From positions 1 to 64,000 of the forward strand of contig NZ_CAMZOF010000015.1 in NCBI RefSeq assembly GCF_947331435.1: a DNA stretch of 64,000 nucleotides. Direction: 5' to 3'. A program made the translations under genes and the position numbers. Origin of the DNA: Pelagibius sp. Alg239-R121 (GTDB lineage: Bacteria > Pseudomonadota > Alphaproteobacteria > Kiloniellales > Kiloniellaceae). Under the pieces are notes generated by a model, which saw only the letters and a program-made list of their open reading frames with translations, did not search any database and was not told the DNA's origin. Positions 16,523 to 24,827 of the stretch are shown here, piece after piece (positions within the stretch are counted from its first letter, which is position 1; every line of letters begins with the position of its first letter).

Positions 16523-17458
16523 TTATTGGCTCTGGAGCACGAACGTCGCCTCGCGCGCTCTGACGATCTCGGTCAAAACTTCGTTGTATGGCGTCGCAAT
16601 GCCCAGTTGCTCCCCGAGCACGGGTACCATTCCGTTGATGGCATCGATCTCAGATGGGCGGAAAGCATGGTGATCCAGCAGCATCGACGGACGGGCGTCC
16701 GGCATTTTCGTACCAAATGCAGTGACATAAGCAATTGGGTCCTCGAAGGCGAAGGCAATGCCCATGGCCTGTCCGAGCGCAAAGACCTCCTCGGTACAAC
16801 CAAGCGCAATCTTCCAACGCCGGGGTTCGCTCATCAGCTCGCCCAAAGTACAGTTGAAGACGGTACAGGGTGCGCTGAAGGTGCAGTTGCAGATGAATTT
16901 TTCCCAAATCAACTGATTGATGTCCGCAAAGGCTCTGACGTTAAAGCCGGCGTCTCTCCAGATGCTGGCCACGGTCTCCAAACGCTCGCTGAGACCGCCT
17001 TGCATTTCGCCGATGCGGATCAGATTCATCGCATTGTGATGCACATGCCCCGGTCCCTTCATGGAGGCTCCAAAGCCGTCTGCAACACCCAGCAATACAT
17101 TGGCAACCGGTAGGTGTTCCGCGATCCGCTCACCCGAACCCAGACCGTTCTGGATGGTCAGAACCAGGGACTGTGGTTGCAGGAGCGGCGCGATCGAACG
17201 GGCCGCCGCCCCTACGCCAGCCGCTTTGGTCGCGATGATGTAAAGATCACAGTGGTCTGCATCAGCCGGATCATCGGTGGCGTGAAGCGATTTTACGAGC
17301 CGGTCACCGCTTGCGCCCTCCACCCGTAATCCCGACGTTCGAATGGAGTCGAGATGCTCCCGCCAAAGGTCGATGGCCCAGACGTCATTTCCTGCGTCAG
17401 CCAGCAGCCCGGCATAAATCGACCCCATGGCGCCAGCACCTATTACGGCCACCTTCAT
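16523..17458 (-). CDS. Ketopantoate-reductase-like (ApbA/PanE family) NADPH-dependent oxidoreductase
   Basis: The 311-aa protein has a Rossmann motif IGAGAMGSIYAGLLADAG at the N-terminus, IQNGLG after the nucleotide fold, and the family's catalytic Lys in LIWEKFICNC. The C-terminal domain ends with IDAINGMVPVLGEQLGIATP as in PanE paralogues. Such proteins reduce 2-oxo acids to 2-hydroxy acids. It overlaps the mttB-like gene by 4 bp, so it likely acts in that catabolic route rather than in pantothenate synthesis. The real substrate is unknown. Confidence 0.85.
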   Translation of the reverse strand: MKVAVIGAGAMGSIYAGLLADAGNDVWAIDLWREHLDSIRTSGLRVEGASGDRLVKSLHATDDPADADHCDLYIIATKAAGVGAAARSIAPLLQPQSLVLTIQNGLGSGERIAEHLPVANVLLGVADGFGASMKGPGHVHHNAMNLIRIGEMQGGLSERLETVASIWRDAGFNVRAFADINQLIWEKFICNCTFSAPCTVFNCTLGELMSEPRRWKIALGCTEEVFALGQAMGIAFAFEDPIAYVTAFGTKMPDARPSMLLDHHAFRPSEIDAINGMVPVLGEQLGIATPYNEVLTEIVRAREATFVLQSQ

Positions 17459-19062
17459 GCGCCCACCTTTTGAGGCATCATCGTTTCCTTCGGCAACCTG
17501 ATATCAAACCTCGCTCTCAAAACATCGTCAGTCACGTCATCGATATGCTTTGGAAAATGACTTGAAAGAATCTCGCGTGCCAGATCACGTGCGGGTTGAC
17601 GAATGTCGCGCGCCCCGTTTCTTTCCCAGTCGTCCGGTGAGCATCTGTCAGCAACCTGGGGATAGAGAAAGTCTGTTTCCATGCGTTCCAGTGTCTGAAT
17701 ATTGCCAAGATAGTGACCGTCGCCTTTGACCACCTCATCGATCACCTCTGCGGAGAGAGTTTCCGCATTGACTTCGATCGCGGAGATCGCACGCAAGATA
17801 CCACCGAGCATGTCATTGTCGATCACATAGCTTTCGAAGGAGCAGCCCATCAGGCTGGCTTGCATACCACAAGCCTGAGTGATCATGTTGCTGCCCGCCT
17901 GCGCGGCAAGTGTTACCGACAGGCTCTTCTCGTAGCCGCTCTGAGCATCTGGAATCTTGCTGTCGGTCGCACCCGCGATTGAGGCATTGGGCAGGTCGTA
18001 GTACTGCGCCATCTGGACCGCTGCCGCCATCAGGGTCGCCTGTTCTCCTCCGCCGCCGGTCATGGCGCCGGTGCGCAGATCAGTGATCATCGGTTTGGCG
18101 CCGAAGATAACGCGCGCCCGGGGATTTACCAGCCATGCGAATACCATACCGGCGAGCGTCTCCGCCACGGTCTGAACCACGGATCCTGCCATGCTGACGG
18201 GACTTGAGGCACCAGACTGTCCGATTGAGTTGGCATGGACTGGAATATCCAGCGACACTGCCTGCTCCATGACAGCACAGGCGTCGCCGGCAAAGCGCAT
18301 CGGTGGAATGACATGGTTGATGTTTATGGAAAGGAACGGCCGCTCGACGAAGGCCTCTTTCGATCCGGCGATCTCAAAACACAGCGCTGCAATTTCGCTG
18401 ACATAGGCCGGTTCAGAGACACTGACGCAAACGTGCTTGGCAGTGCCCGCAAGGCTCGCGTAAGCCGTGTTCAAGTCCAGCGACAGAGCATCCGGCATGT
18501 CGCGTGCCACCAGCGAACGGCTGAAGAAGTGAATGTTCGGCAGGGCATCGACCAGACGCGCGGCATCGTAGAGATCACGCAGCATCGATCCACGATATCG
18601 CCCGCTTTCAAGGTCAATGATATTGGGCGAAGCACCTCCGGAGCCCATGTGCACGCGCTTACCCGAAAGATCCATCTCACAGCCTGGTTTCTGCCCATGC
18701 AGAACAAAGCCGCGCCGCAAGCCGGCAAGCGCCCGCTCGACCAGCCCGCGCGGGAAAGTCAGGCGTCCAGCGTCGGTCGCCCGTCCACCGGTCGCCGTAA
18801 CCCGCGCGATCATCTCATCCGGCGCCTCGGATAGGCCGGTGGTTTCGAGGATCGTCAGAATAGCTTCGTGGATTTTGGCGATATCAGTGGCCTTCAAGGG
18901 CTGATACTGACCGCCAATCATCCCCGGCCAAACGGGCGACCTCTGCTGATCTGTTCCTTCAGCCCGCGCCTTGGCCCTGGTTTTGCGGCCGCGTCTCGCC
19001 TTTGGCTTCACAGCATCGGCATCCTGTGGTCTTTCGACAATCATCTCTGGCCGGATCGGCAT
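17455..19062 (-). CDS. MttB-family (trimethylamine methyltransferase-like, non-pyrrolysine) protein
   Basis: From ATG 19062 the protein is about 535 aa (MPIRPEMIVERPQ), with a basic Lys/Arg-rich N-terminus, then the MttB superfamily barrel: HMGSGGASPNIIDL, HANSIGQSGASSPVSMAGSV, GAMTGGGGEQATLMAAA and GYEKSLSVTLAAQAGSNMI. No in-frame amber codon interrupts it, so it belongs to the non-pyrrolysine group, which demethylates quaternary amines such as glycine betaine in known cases. A corrinoid partner gene is not seen nearby. A longer frame to 19146 exists, but motif copy D at 19130-19152 and the GGGA site favour 19062. It overlaps the panE-like gene. Confidence 0.82.
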   Translation of the reverse strand: MPIRPEMIVERPQDADAVKPKARRGRKTRAKARAEGTDQQRSPVWPGMIGGQYQPLKATDIAKIHEAILTILETTGLSEAPDEMIARVTATGGRATDAGRLTFPRGLVERALAGLRRGFVLHGQKPGCEMDLSGKRVHMGSGGASPNIIDLESGRYRGSMLRDLYDAARLVDALPNIHFFSRSLVARDMPDALSLDLNTAYASLAGTAKHVCVSVSEPAYVSEIAALCFEIAGSKEAFVERPFLSININHVIPPMRFAGDACAVMEQAVSLDIPVHANSIGQSGASSPVSMAGSVVQTVAETLAGMVFAWLVNPRARVIFGAKPMITDLRTGAMTGGGGEQATLMAAAVQMAQYYDLPNASIAGATDSKIPDAQSGYEKSLSVTLAAQAGSNMITQACGMQASLMGCSFESYVIDNDMLGGILRAISAIEVNAETLSAEVIDEVVKGDGHYLGNIQTLERMETDFLYPQVADRCSPDDWERNGARDIRQPARDLAREILSSHFPKHIDDVTDDVLRARFDIRLPKETMMPQKVGA

Positions 19063-19129
19063 CGCTATTTCCCGCGGTTTCTCAAACTTACAGGTCCGAT
19101 CGAAATCATCATCGGACCGAAAGCAGTCG

Positions 19130-19152
19130 ACAAACGACAAATACAAGATTTA
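19130..19152 (-). promoter_or_regulatory. Shared motif copy D, upstream of the mttB-like gene
   Basis: In gene direction it reads TAAATCTTGTATTTGTCGTT then TGT. Over the 15 bases ending in TATTTGT it matches copy B at 13 positions. It lies 67 nt before ATG 19062, almost the same distance as copy B from its start. It is in the divergent space with a LysR gene. Confidence 0.4.
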
Positions 19153-19193
19153 CACATAAAGAAAACTGGCCCCATAAATTCGAGATCTGGCCC

Positions 19194-20141
19194 ATGCGAC
19201 GGAAACGGCAGCGTCTTCCCCTCAACGCCTTGCGCACCTTCGAAGCTGCGGCCCGCCTACAAAGCTTCAAAGAGGCCGCCGATGAGCTCTGTGTCAGCGC
19301 AACAACCGTCAGCAATCAGATCCGTCAGCTGGAACGGGACTGGGGTTGTCTGTTGTTCGTGCGCAAGACCCGACAGGTCGTCTTAACCGACACCGGACTT
19401 TCGCTCAGCCGGGTCGTGAAGACGGCATTCGATTCCATCAGCGCCGAGATCGAGAGCCATGTGGCGACCTCAAAAAAATCGGTGACGCTGGCAGTGGGGC
19501 CGATCTTCGCATCGCGCTGGCTGATCCCAAGATTGGCAGGATTTCGCCGGAGGCACCCGGATATCGAGTTGATCCTGCATCACGGCCCACGGATCACCAG
19601 TTCTGCGAACATGACCACCGCAATTGCCGTCGATTGGGGCCGTGGCGATTGGGCAGGGCTTGAATCACAGCGGCTCCTCGACATCCGTTACGCTCCTGTG
19701 GTCAGCCCAGATTTGGTGAAAGAACGCGGTGGCATCACCAAGCCCGCCGATTTAGAGCGCTTTCCGATTCTGCATCAATACGATCGTACGGAATGGAACG
19801 CCTGGCTTGACCTTGCGAAACTGCCTGGGCTGGCGTTTGCCGAAGAAACGGTCATTGAAGATTCGAACGTCGTCGTCCAGGCCGCGATCGATGGGCAGGG
19901 CGTCGCGCTCGGGATCTTCCCTTTTGTCCAGAGAGAGATCGAGACGGGGCAGTTACTGAGGCCATTCGAAATCGAGTTGGCGCCGACCAGGTCGTTCTTT
20001 CTCCTAACTCGGCCTGGTGTGCGCGAAAGCCGTGAAATCGCGGCGGTCTGCGAATGGTTTGAACGTGAGGCAGAAGCCTACCGAGCCATTATGTCTTTTG
20101 CGAAAACACCCAACAAGACAGGCGCTGGTTCCGGCCTTTAG
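19194..20141 (+). CDS. LysR-family regulator, GcvA-like subgroup
   Basis: From ATG 19194 the protein is 315 aa and begins with basic residues, then the winged helix-turn-helix LPLNALRTFEAAARLQSFKE and ATTVSNQIRQLERDWGC. The effector domain follows, with the GcvA-like LAVGPIFASRWLIPRL and GQGVALGIFPFVQREIETGQL. It is divergent from the mttB-like gene with 131 bp between starts, the classic LysR arrangement. It is therefore a strong candidate regulator of mttB/panE and perhaps of the five-operon motif set. A longer frame from 19002 overlaps the mttB-like gene and is unlikely. Confidence 0.9.
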   Translation: MRRKRQRLPLNALRTFEAAARLQSFKEAADELCVSATTVSNQIRQLERDWGCLLFVRKTRQVVLTDTGLSLSRVVKTAFDSISAEIESHVATSKKSVTLAVGPIFASRWLIPRLAGFRRRHPDIELILHHGPRITSSANMTTAIAVDWGRGDWAGLESQRLLDIRYAPVVSPDLVKERGGITKPADLERFPILHQYDRTEWNAWLDLAKLPGLAFAEETVIEDSNVVVQAAIDGQGVALGIFPFVQREIETGQLLRPFEIELAPTRSFFLLTRPGVRESREIAAVCEWFEREAEAYRAIMSFAKTPNKTGAGSGL

Positions 20142-20479
20142 CTGAAGGACCAGAAGCAGATTCACGATTTCACCTTTTCAGTGAAATTCGGTCAATCTCG
20201 GTTCCGGAATATATGAAATTTGGATGAATCACGCAAATAATTCTATTTGTGCTATGCATAGACTGCTCATTAGACTTTGCAATCAGGATTCCAGCAATCT
20301 GGCGAACCTGAACGGATGGTAATTTTTTTATCCATAGGATGAGGAATTGTCGTTTGTCAGCAGGGTCGGCCACTTGAAACTCTTTGCCATGCGGAACCAG
20401 AGAAACGCGGTATTCGCGGTGCAAAGGTTCCGCAGATAAAAAGAAGCAAAAAGCACGTCATTGGGAGGTCAGTCACATC
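20142..20479. other. Promoter region of the ABC/PhyH operon
   Basis: This 338-bp AT-rich non-coding stretch contains a perfect dyad CAAATA-ATTC-TATTTG at 20234-20249 and a 10-bp palindrome CTATGCATAG at 20252-20261. Together these form shared motif copy C. No gene is convincing on either strand. Confidence 0.5.
20235..20257 (+). promoter_or_regulatory. Shared motif copy C, upstream of the ABC/PhyH operon
   Basis: Reads AAATAATTCTATTTGTGCTA then TGC. It carries the exact 11-mer ATTCTATTTGT and is the most symmetrical copy (CAAATA-N4-TATTTG), followed by the palindrome CTATGCATAG. It ends 222 nt before the binding-protein start. Confidence 0.55.
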
Positions 20480-21961
20480 ATGCAGAAAACTCTTGGATAC
20501 GCGATTCTCGCCGTCCTCGCGGGCGCATCAACCGCACTGGCGGAACCAAGCGGGACATTCCGCCAGGCTCACGAGCTGGGCTTCGGAAGTGCCTCAAGCC
20601 TCGACCCGATTTCAAAGGGCCGGGTTTTCCAGATCACCGAAAAAATCATGAACCGCCTGGTTCGGCCCGGTCTCGACGGTAAACCGACACCAGACCTTGC
20701 GGTAAGCTGGACCTCCAATGCCGAGGCGACGGAATGGACGTTCGAGCTGCGCGAGGGTGTGAAATTTCATGACGGCACGGCCTTTGATGCCGAAGACGTC
20801 ATTTACTCGCTTGGACGCGTGCAAGATCCGGAATTGGATTCTCCGGCGGCTTCGACCATTAAGATGGTCGAAAAAATCGAGACCGCAGAGGGAAACAGCA
20901 TCAAGATGATCTTGTCGGCGCCGTACGCCGACTTGCCGCTGCAGCTTATGGACTATCGTCTGCGGATGATCCCCAGTGGATCGGGCGATGCGATCGCGAC
21001 AAGCGGCATTGGCACCGGCCCTTTTAAAGTCGTCACGTTCGACGCTGAGGGAACGACAACCCTGGCGGCGAACCCGGACTACTGGGAAGGCGCACCGGGT
21101 GTCGCGAGCATGGAGATCATCGGCATCTCGGACGGCCAGGCCCGTCTGCAGGCATTGCTGGGCGGCCAGATCGACATGCTGAGGGGCGTGACGGAACAAC
21201 AGCGCGTGCTGTTCGAAAAGAGCGATAAATTCGCCCTGCAGGACATTCCGACCGGAAACTGGCGCGGTATCGTCTTTCGCACCGATGTTCCTCCGTTCGA
21301 CGATGCACGCGTCCGAAAGGCTGTGCGTGTTGCAGCCGACCGCCAAGGCCTGGTCGACCTCGTTCTTGGCGGTGGCGGTGTTGCCAGCTGCGATACACCG
21401 GCTGGACCGACGGATCAGTACCGTGCAGAGCTCACCTGCCCTCAGAACATCGAGGAAGCGAAACGCTTGTTGAGCGAAGCCGGGCATCCGGACGGGATCG
21501 AATTCGATATCCACGCCAGCAGTCTCGAGCCAAGCTGGGTGACCCTCGCCGAAGCCTATCAGCAGCAGGTTGCCCCCGCCGGGATCAAGGTCAACATCGT
21601 TCTGGCGCCGACCGACGGTTACTGGAGCGACGTCTGGCGCAAGAAATCCGTCGCCATGACCCGATGGAACCAACGGCCTGCCGACCAGATCCTGCATGAG
21701 GCCTATCTGGGTGGCGCACCCTGGAACGAATCCTATTGGGACAACAAGGATTTCGACGGAACGCTGGCTGCCGCGAGACGTGAACTCGACTTCAACAAGC
21801 GACGGGCTCTGTACATCAAGGTTCAGGAGCAACTGTTCGACGAAGGCGGAACGCTGGTCCCCTATCACGTCAATAAGCTTGTGGGCACAACCGCCCGGGT
21901 GAAGAACCTGGATGCGGTGGTCAACGACGCGGTACGCTGGCATATGATCACCGTGGATTGA
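20480..21961 (+). CDS. ABC transporter substrate-binding protein, family 5 (DppA/OppA-like)
   Basis: From ATG 20480, with GGGAGG eleven nt upstream, the protein is 493 aa with a signal peptide (MQKTLGYAILAVLAGASTALA). Family-5 motifs include NRLVRPGLDGKPTPDLAVSW, WTFELREGVKFHDGTAFDAE, GTGPFKVV and VRKAVRVAADRQGLVDLVLGG. It delivers peptides, opines or similar zwitterionic compounds to the permeases encoded after the dioxygenase. Two Cys (SCDTPAGP.. and LTCPQN) may form a disulfide, as in related proteins. The ligand is unknown. Confidence 0.92.
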   Translation: MQKTLGYAILAVLAGASTALAEPSGTFRQAHELGFGSASSLDPISKGRVFQITEKIMNRLVRPGLDGKPTPDLAVSWTSNAEATEWTFELREGVKFHDGTAFDAEDVIYSLGRVQDPELDSPAASTIKMVEKIETAEGNSIKMILSAPYADLPLQLMDYRLRMIPSGSGDAIATSGIGTGPFKVVTFDAEGTTTLAANPDYWEGAPGVASMEIIGISDGQARLQALLGGQIDMLRGVTEQQRVLFEKSDKFALQDIPTGNWRGIVFRTDVPPFDDARVRKAVRVAADRQGLVDLVLGGGGVASCDTPAGPTDQYRAELTCPQNIEEAKRLLSEAGHPDGIEFDIHASSLEPSWVTLAEAYQQQVAPAGIKVNIVLAPTDGYWSDVWRKKSVAMTRWNQRPADQILHEAYLGGAPWNESYWDNKDFDGTLAAARRELDFNKRRALYIKVQEQLFDEGGTLVPYHVNKLVGTTARVKNLDAVVNDAVRWHMITVD

Positions 21962-22083
21962 CATTGTAGACTGGCGTTATTGATCCGGCTGAACCTAGGT
22001 ATCGAGATGCAGTGGTTCGGCCGGATCCTGCAAACTACCAGACGAGACGCGGTGCCAACCCTTTCGTGCGCGTGGAAAATTCG

Positions 22084-22923
22084 ATGACCGCTACATTGAC
22101 GGCTGCACAGATAGAGCAATTCCATCGCGACGGTTTTCTCTTTCCTGTCGAGGCAATGGGCCACGAAGAGATTAGACATTACCGCAGAGAGCTCGAAACC
22201 ATCGAGCAGCGTTACAGCGAGGAAAATCACGAGCATGCGATCGGCCGCTATCTGCTCGGCGGATCGGCAAACGTCGTTCTGCCGCTTGCTGCGCAGCTCT
22301 GCAGCCACCGCGGCATCCTGGATGCCGTCGAAAGCCTCCTAGGTCCCGACTTGTTGGCATGGGGCATTTCTTTCTTCATCAAAGAACCAGGCGACGGCAA
22401 AATCGTCACCTGGCACCAGGATCTGACCTACTGGGGTTTGGGAGAAACGTCAGATCAGGTTACGGCCTGGCTGGCGCTCTCGCCCGCAACACCCGTTTCG
22501 GGCTGTATGCGGTTCGTGGCCGGATCCCATAAGAACGCCGTCGTTCCGCATAGAGACACCTATTCCGAGAACAATCTGCTTTCCCGTGGGCAGGAGATTG
22601 CGGTCGAGGTCAAGGAGGAGCATGCGACAAACATCGAGCTCGCCCCGGGACAGCTTTCGCTTCATCACGGCTTGATGTTCCATTCCTCGGGGCCGAACCA
22701 ATCTTCGGACCGGCGCATCGGTGTGGCGATCCGTTATGTCAATCCGAGCGTCCGCCAAGAAGTCGGTGCCCGGGACTATGCCCTTCTGGTGCGCGGCGCC
22801 GACCGGGTGCGAAACTTTATCCACTTTGCCGCACCGGCGCGCGATTTCGATCCAGCAGACTTGTTACTGCATGAAGAAATTCTAGAAGACAAAGCCGCCG
22901 TCAATTTTAGAGATGTGTCCTGA
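22084..22923 (+). CDS. Phytanoyl-CoA dioxygenase (PhyH) family Fe(II)/2-oxoglutarate oxygenase
   Basis: From ATG 22084 the protein is 279 aa and begins LTAAQIEQFHRDGFLFPVE, the usual PhyH entry. The iron triad is visible: His111 and Asp113 in TWHQDLTYW and His200 in MFHSSGPN, with Arg residues at 210-217 for 2-oxoglutarate. The enzyme should hydroxylate an unactivated carbon of an organic acid. It lies between the binding protein and the permeases of an ABC operon, so its substrate is very likely the imported compound. Hydroxylation would feed the alpha-hydroxy-acid oxidase of the other cluster if the product is a 2-hydroxy acid; that is inference. A longer frame from 22012 is unlikely. Confidence 0.88.
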   Translation: MTATLTAAQIEQFHRDGFLFPVEAMGHEEIRHYRRELETIEQRYSEENHEHAIGRYLLGGSANVVLPLAAQLCSHRGILDAVESLLGPDLLAWGISFFIKEPGDGKIVTWHQDLTYWGLGETSDQVTAWLALSPATPVSGCMRFVAGSHKNAVVPHRDTYSENNLLSRGQEIAVEVKEEHATNIELAPGQLSLHHGLMFHSSGPNQSSDRRIGVAIRYVNPSVRQEVGARDYALLVRGADRVRNFIHFAAPARDFDPADLLLHEEILEDKAAVNFRDVS

Positions 22924-22974
22924 GCCGGTGAAAATGTGCGCGAACCGGAAAGGCCCGATTAGAAAGGCCAAGGC

Positions 22975-23934
22975 ATGATCCAGCTGCTTCTGCGCCGCCT
23001 GTTCCTTGGCCTGATCACCATAGGGTTGGTTTCAGGCATCATCTTCGTTTCTGTCGAAGCACTGCCCGGCGACTCCTGCACCGCTTTCCTCGAGCGGGAA
23101 GCGGAAGGCAAGCGGCTCGAAAACTGCCGCAACGACCTTGGCCTGAACCGGCCGGCGGCAGTGCGTTATTTCGACTGGGCCGGCAGGGCATTGCAGGGTG
23201 ACTTCGGGGTCTCGGCCAACGGCACGAAGTCAATCGCCGACATGGTCGGCACCAGACTGCGCAACTCGCTGGTCCTCGCCCTGGCCTCATTGATTATCGG
23301 GATCCCATTGGCGATCTTTCTTGGCATCGTCACAGCACTATGGCGCGACCGGCAGCTCGACCTCTGGATCTCCACCATCGCGATTTTCGCCATGACCATA
23401 CCCGAGTTCGTCAGCGCGACCGTGCTGATTCTCATTTTCAGCGTCTGGCTGGGGTGGCTGCCGGGCATCGTTATCGCCCCGGCACACGCACCGATCTCGC
23501 AGCTTCTGCCTGAAGTGATTTTGCCGATCATCGCCATCTCCATGGTAATGACCGCCCACATGCTGCGCATGGTGCGGACCAGCGTCATCGAGGTCATGGC
23601 CAGCGACTACGTTCAGATGGCGCGTCTGAAGGGTGTGCCTTACTGGCAAATGGTCTTCCGGCACGTCCTCCCAAACGCCCTGCTGCCTGCAATCAATGTC
23701 ATCGCCCTGACGGTTGCCTGGCTGTTGGGCGGCGTGGTCGTGATCGAGGTTGTGTTCAACTATCCGGGCCTGGGGCGCTTGATGATCGACGCGATCTCCG
23801 ACCGCGATCTGCCGGTCGTACAGGCCATCGCGCTGATCCTGGCATTGATCTACGTCGGCGTTAACCTGTCCGCGGACCTCCTCACGATGATCGCCAACCC
23901 GCGCTTGCGCACGCTGCACACAAGGAAATCATGA
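22975..23934 (+). CDS. ABC transporter permease (DppB/OppB family)
   Basis: The 319-aa inner-membrane protein has six predicted helices, an N-terminal MIQLLLRRLFLGLITIG segment, and the EAA-type loop VMASDYVQMARLKGVPYWQM followed by HVLPNALLPAIN, typical of DppB. It overlaps the next permease by 4 bp (ATGA). The periplasmic loop after the first helix contains two Cys (DSCTAF, ENCRND) that are unusual in well-known DppB proteins and may form a disulfide. Confidence 0.93.
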   Translation: MIQLLLRRLFLGLITIGLVSGIIFVSVEALPGDSCTAFLEREAEGKRLENCRNDLGLNRPAAVRYFDWAGRALQGDFGVSANGTKSIADMVGTRLRNSLVLALASLIIGIPLAIFLGIVTALWRDRQLDLWISTIAIFAMTIPEFVSATVLILIFSVWLGWLPGIVIAPAHAPISQLLPEVILPIIAISMVMTAHMLRMVRTSVIEVMASDYVQMARLKGVPYWQMVFRHVLPNALLPAINVIALTVAWLLGGVVVIEVVFNYPGLGRLMIDAISDRDLPVVQAIALILALIYVGVNLSADLLTMIANPRLRTLHTRKS

Positions 23935-24827
23935 CCAGCCTCTCAGATACGGCAGTTGCAGGACAAAAACCGCTTTTGGTACGCGCGGCTGTTGTCATTG
24001 GCGACATCGTGTCCCGCCCTTCCGGCTTGATCGGCTTCGGCCTCGTCGTGCTGCACATATTCCTGGCCATCGCCTCCCCCTTCTTCGTGCCCTACGACTA
24101 CAAGGAAGTAAGCGCCCAGCTGATGCTGCAGGCGCCAAGCGCGGAGCATTGGTTCGGCACCGACCATCTGGGCAGGGATATCTTTACGCGCACGCTGCTG
24201 GGGGGACGCGAAGCCTTGATGGTGACTGCGATAGCGACTCCGATCGCCGTCACCTGGGGCGGCTTTCTCGGTGTCCTGTTCGGCTTGTTGGGCGGACGGT
24301 TCGACGATGTGCTTATGCGTGTGGTCGATGCTTTTCTGTCTCTTCCCTGGATACTGGTGATGCTCCTGGCCGTGGTGATTTTCGGCTCAAGCTCTCAGGT
24401 TCTGATCCCGACCCTCGGCTTCTTTTACGGCATCCCGGTGATCCGCATTGCCCGCGCCGCCACCCACGACGTGGTGGCCCGCGACTTCGTCGTAGCCGCA
24501 AGGGCGCGCGGTCAACGTAAAATGACCATTATCGGACGCGAACTGCTGCCCAACGTACTGGATGTCCTTATGGTCGAGGGCGCGATGCGTTGGTCCTGGA
24601 TGTTGCTGGCCTTCAGTTCGCTGTCGTTCCTGGGTTTCGGCGTTTCCCCACCAACGCCGGACTGGGGTTTGATGATCTCGGACTCGCGCGGTTTCATGTC
24701 CTTCGCGCCCTGGGCCGCGCTCGCACCGGTCGTCGGACTCAGTTCACTCATTATCGGGATAAATCTCACGGCCGATGCTTTAGCCAAAGCAATGGGAATA
24801 GACCGCGCCCAGAAGGCTCCGCTGTGA
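23931..24827 (+). CDS. ABC transporter permease (DppC/OppC family)
   Basis: The 298-aa inner-membrane protein contains HWFGTDHLGRDIFTRTLLGGR, a DppC signature, then the EAA loop VVARDFVVAARARGQ and GRELLPNVLDVLMV. It pairs with the upstream permease to form the membrane channel. Its stop overlaps the GTG start of the ATPase gene by 4 bp. Confidence 0.93.
   Translation: MTSLSDTAVAGQKPLLVRAAVVIGDIVSRPSGLIGFGLVVLHIFLAIASPFFVPYDYKEVSAQLMLQAPSAEHWFGTDHLGRDIFTRTLLGGREALMVTAIATPIAVTWGGFLGVLFGLLGGRFDDVLMRVVDAFLSLPWILVMLLAVVIFGSSSQVLIPTLGFFYGIPVIRIARAATHDVVARDFVVAARARGQRKMTIIGRELLPNVLDVLMVEGAMRWSWMLLAFSSLSFLGFGVSPPTPDWGLMISDSRGFMSFAPWAALAPVVGLSSLIIGINLTADALAKAMGIDRAQKAPL

Noticed and set aside
20170-20424. 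84-codon minus frame upstream of the ABC operon
   Set aside because: It covers the palindromic promoter region and has no ribosome site or recognisable fold.
20612-21964. 450-codon minus frame antisense to the binding-protein gene
   Set aside because: Shadow frame; the plus strand has signal peptide, family-5 motifs and a strong ribosome site.
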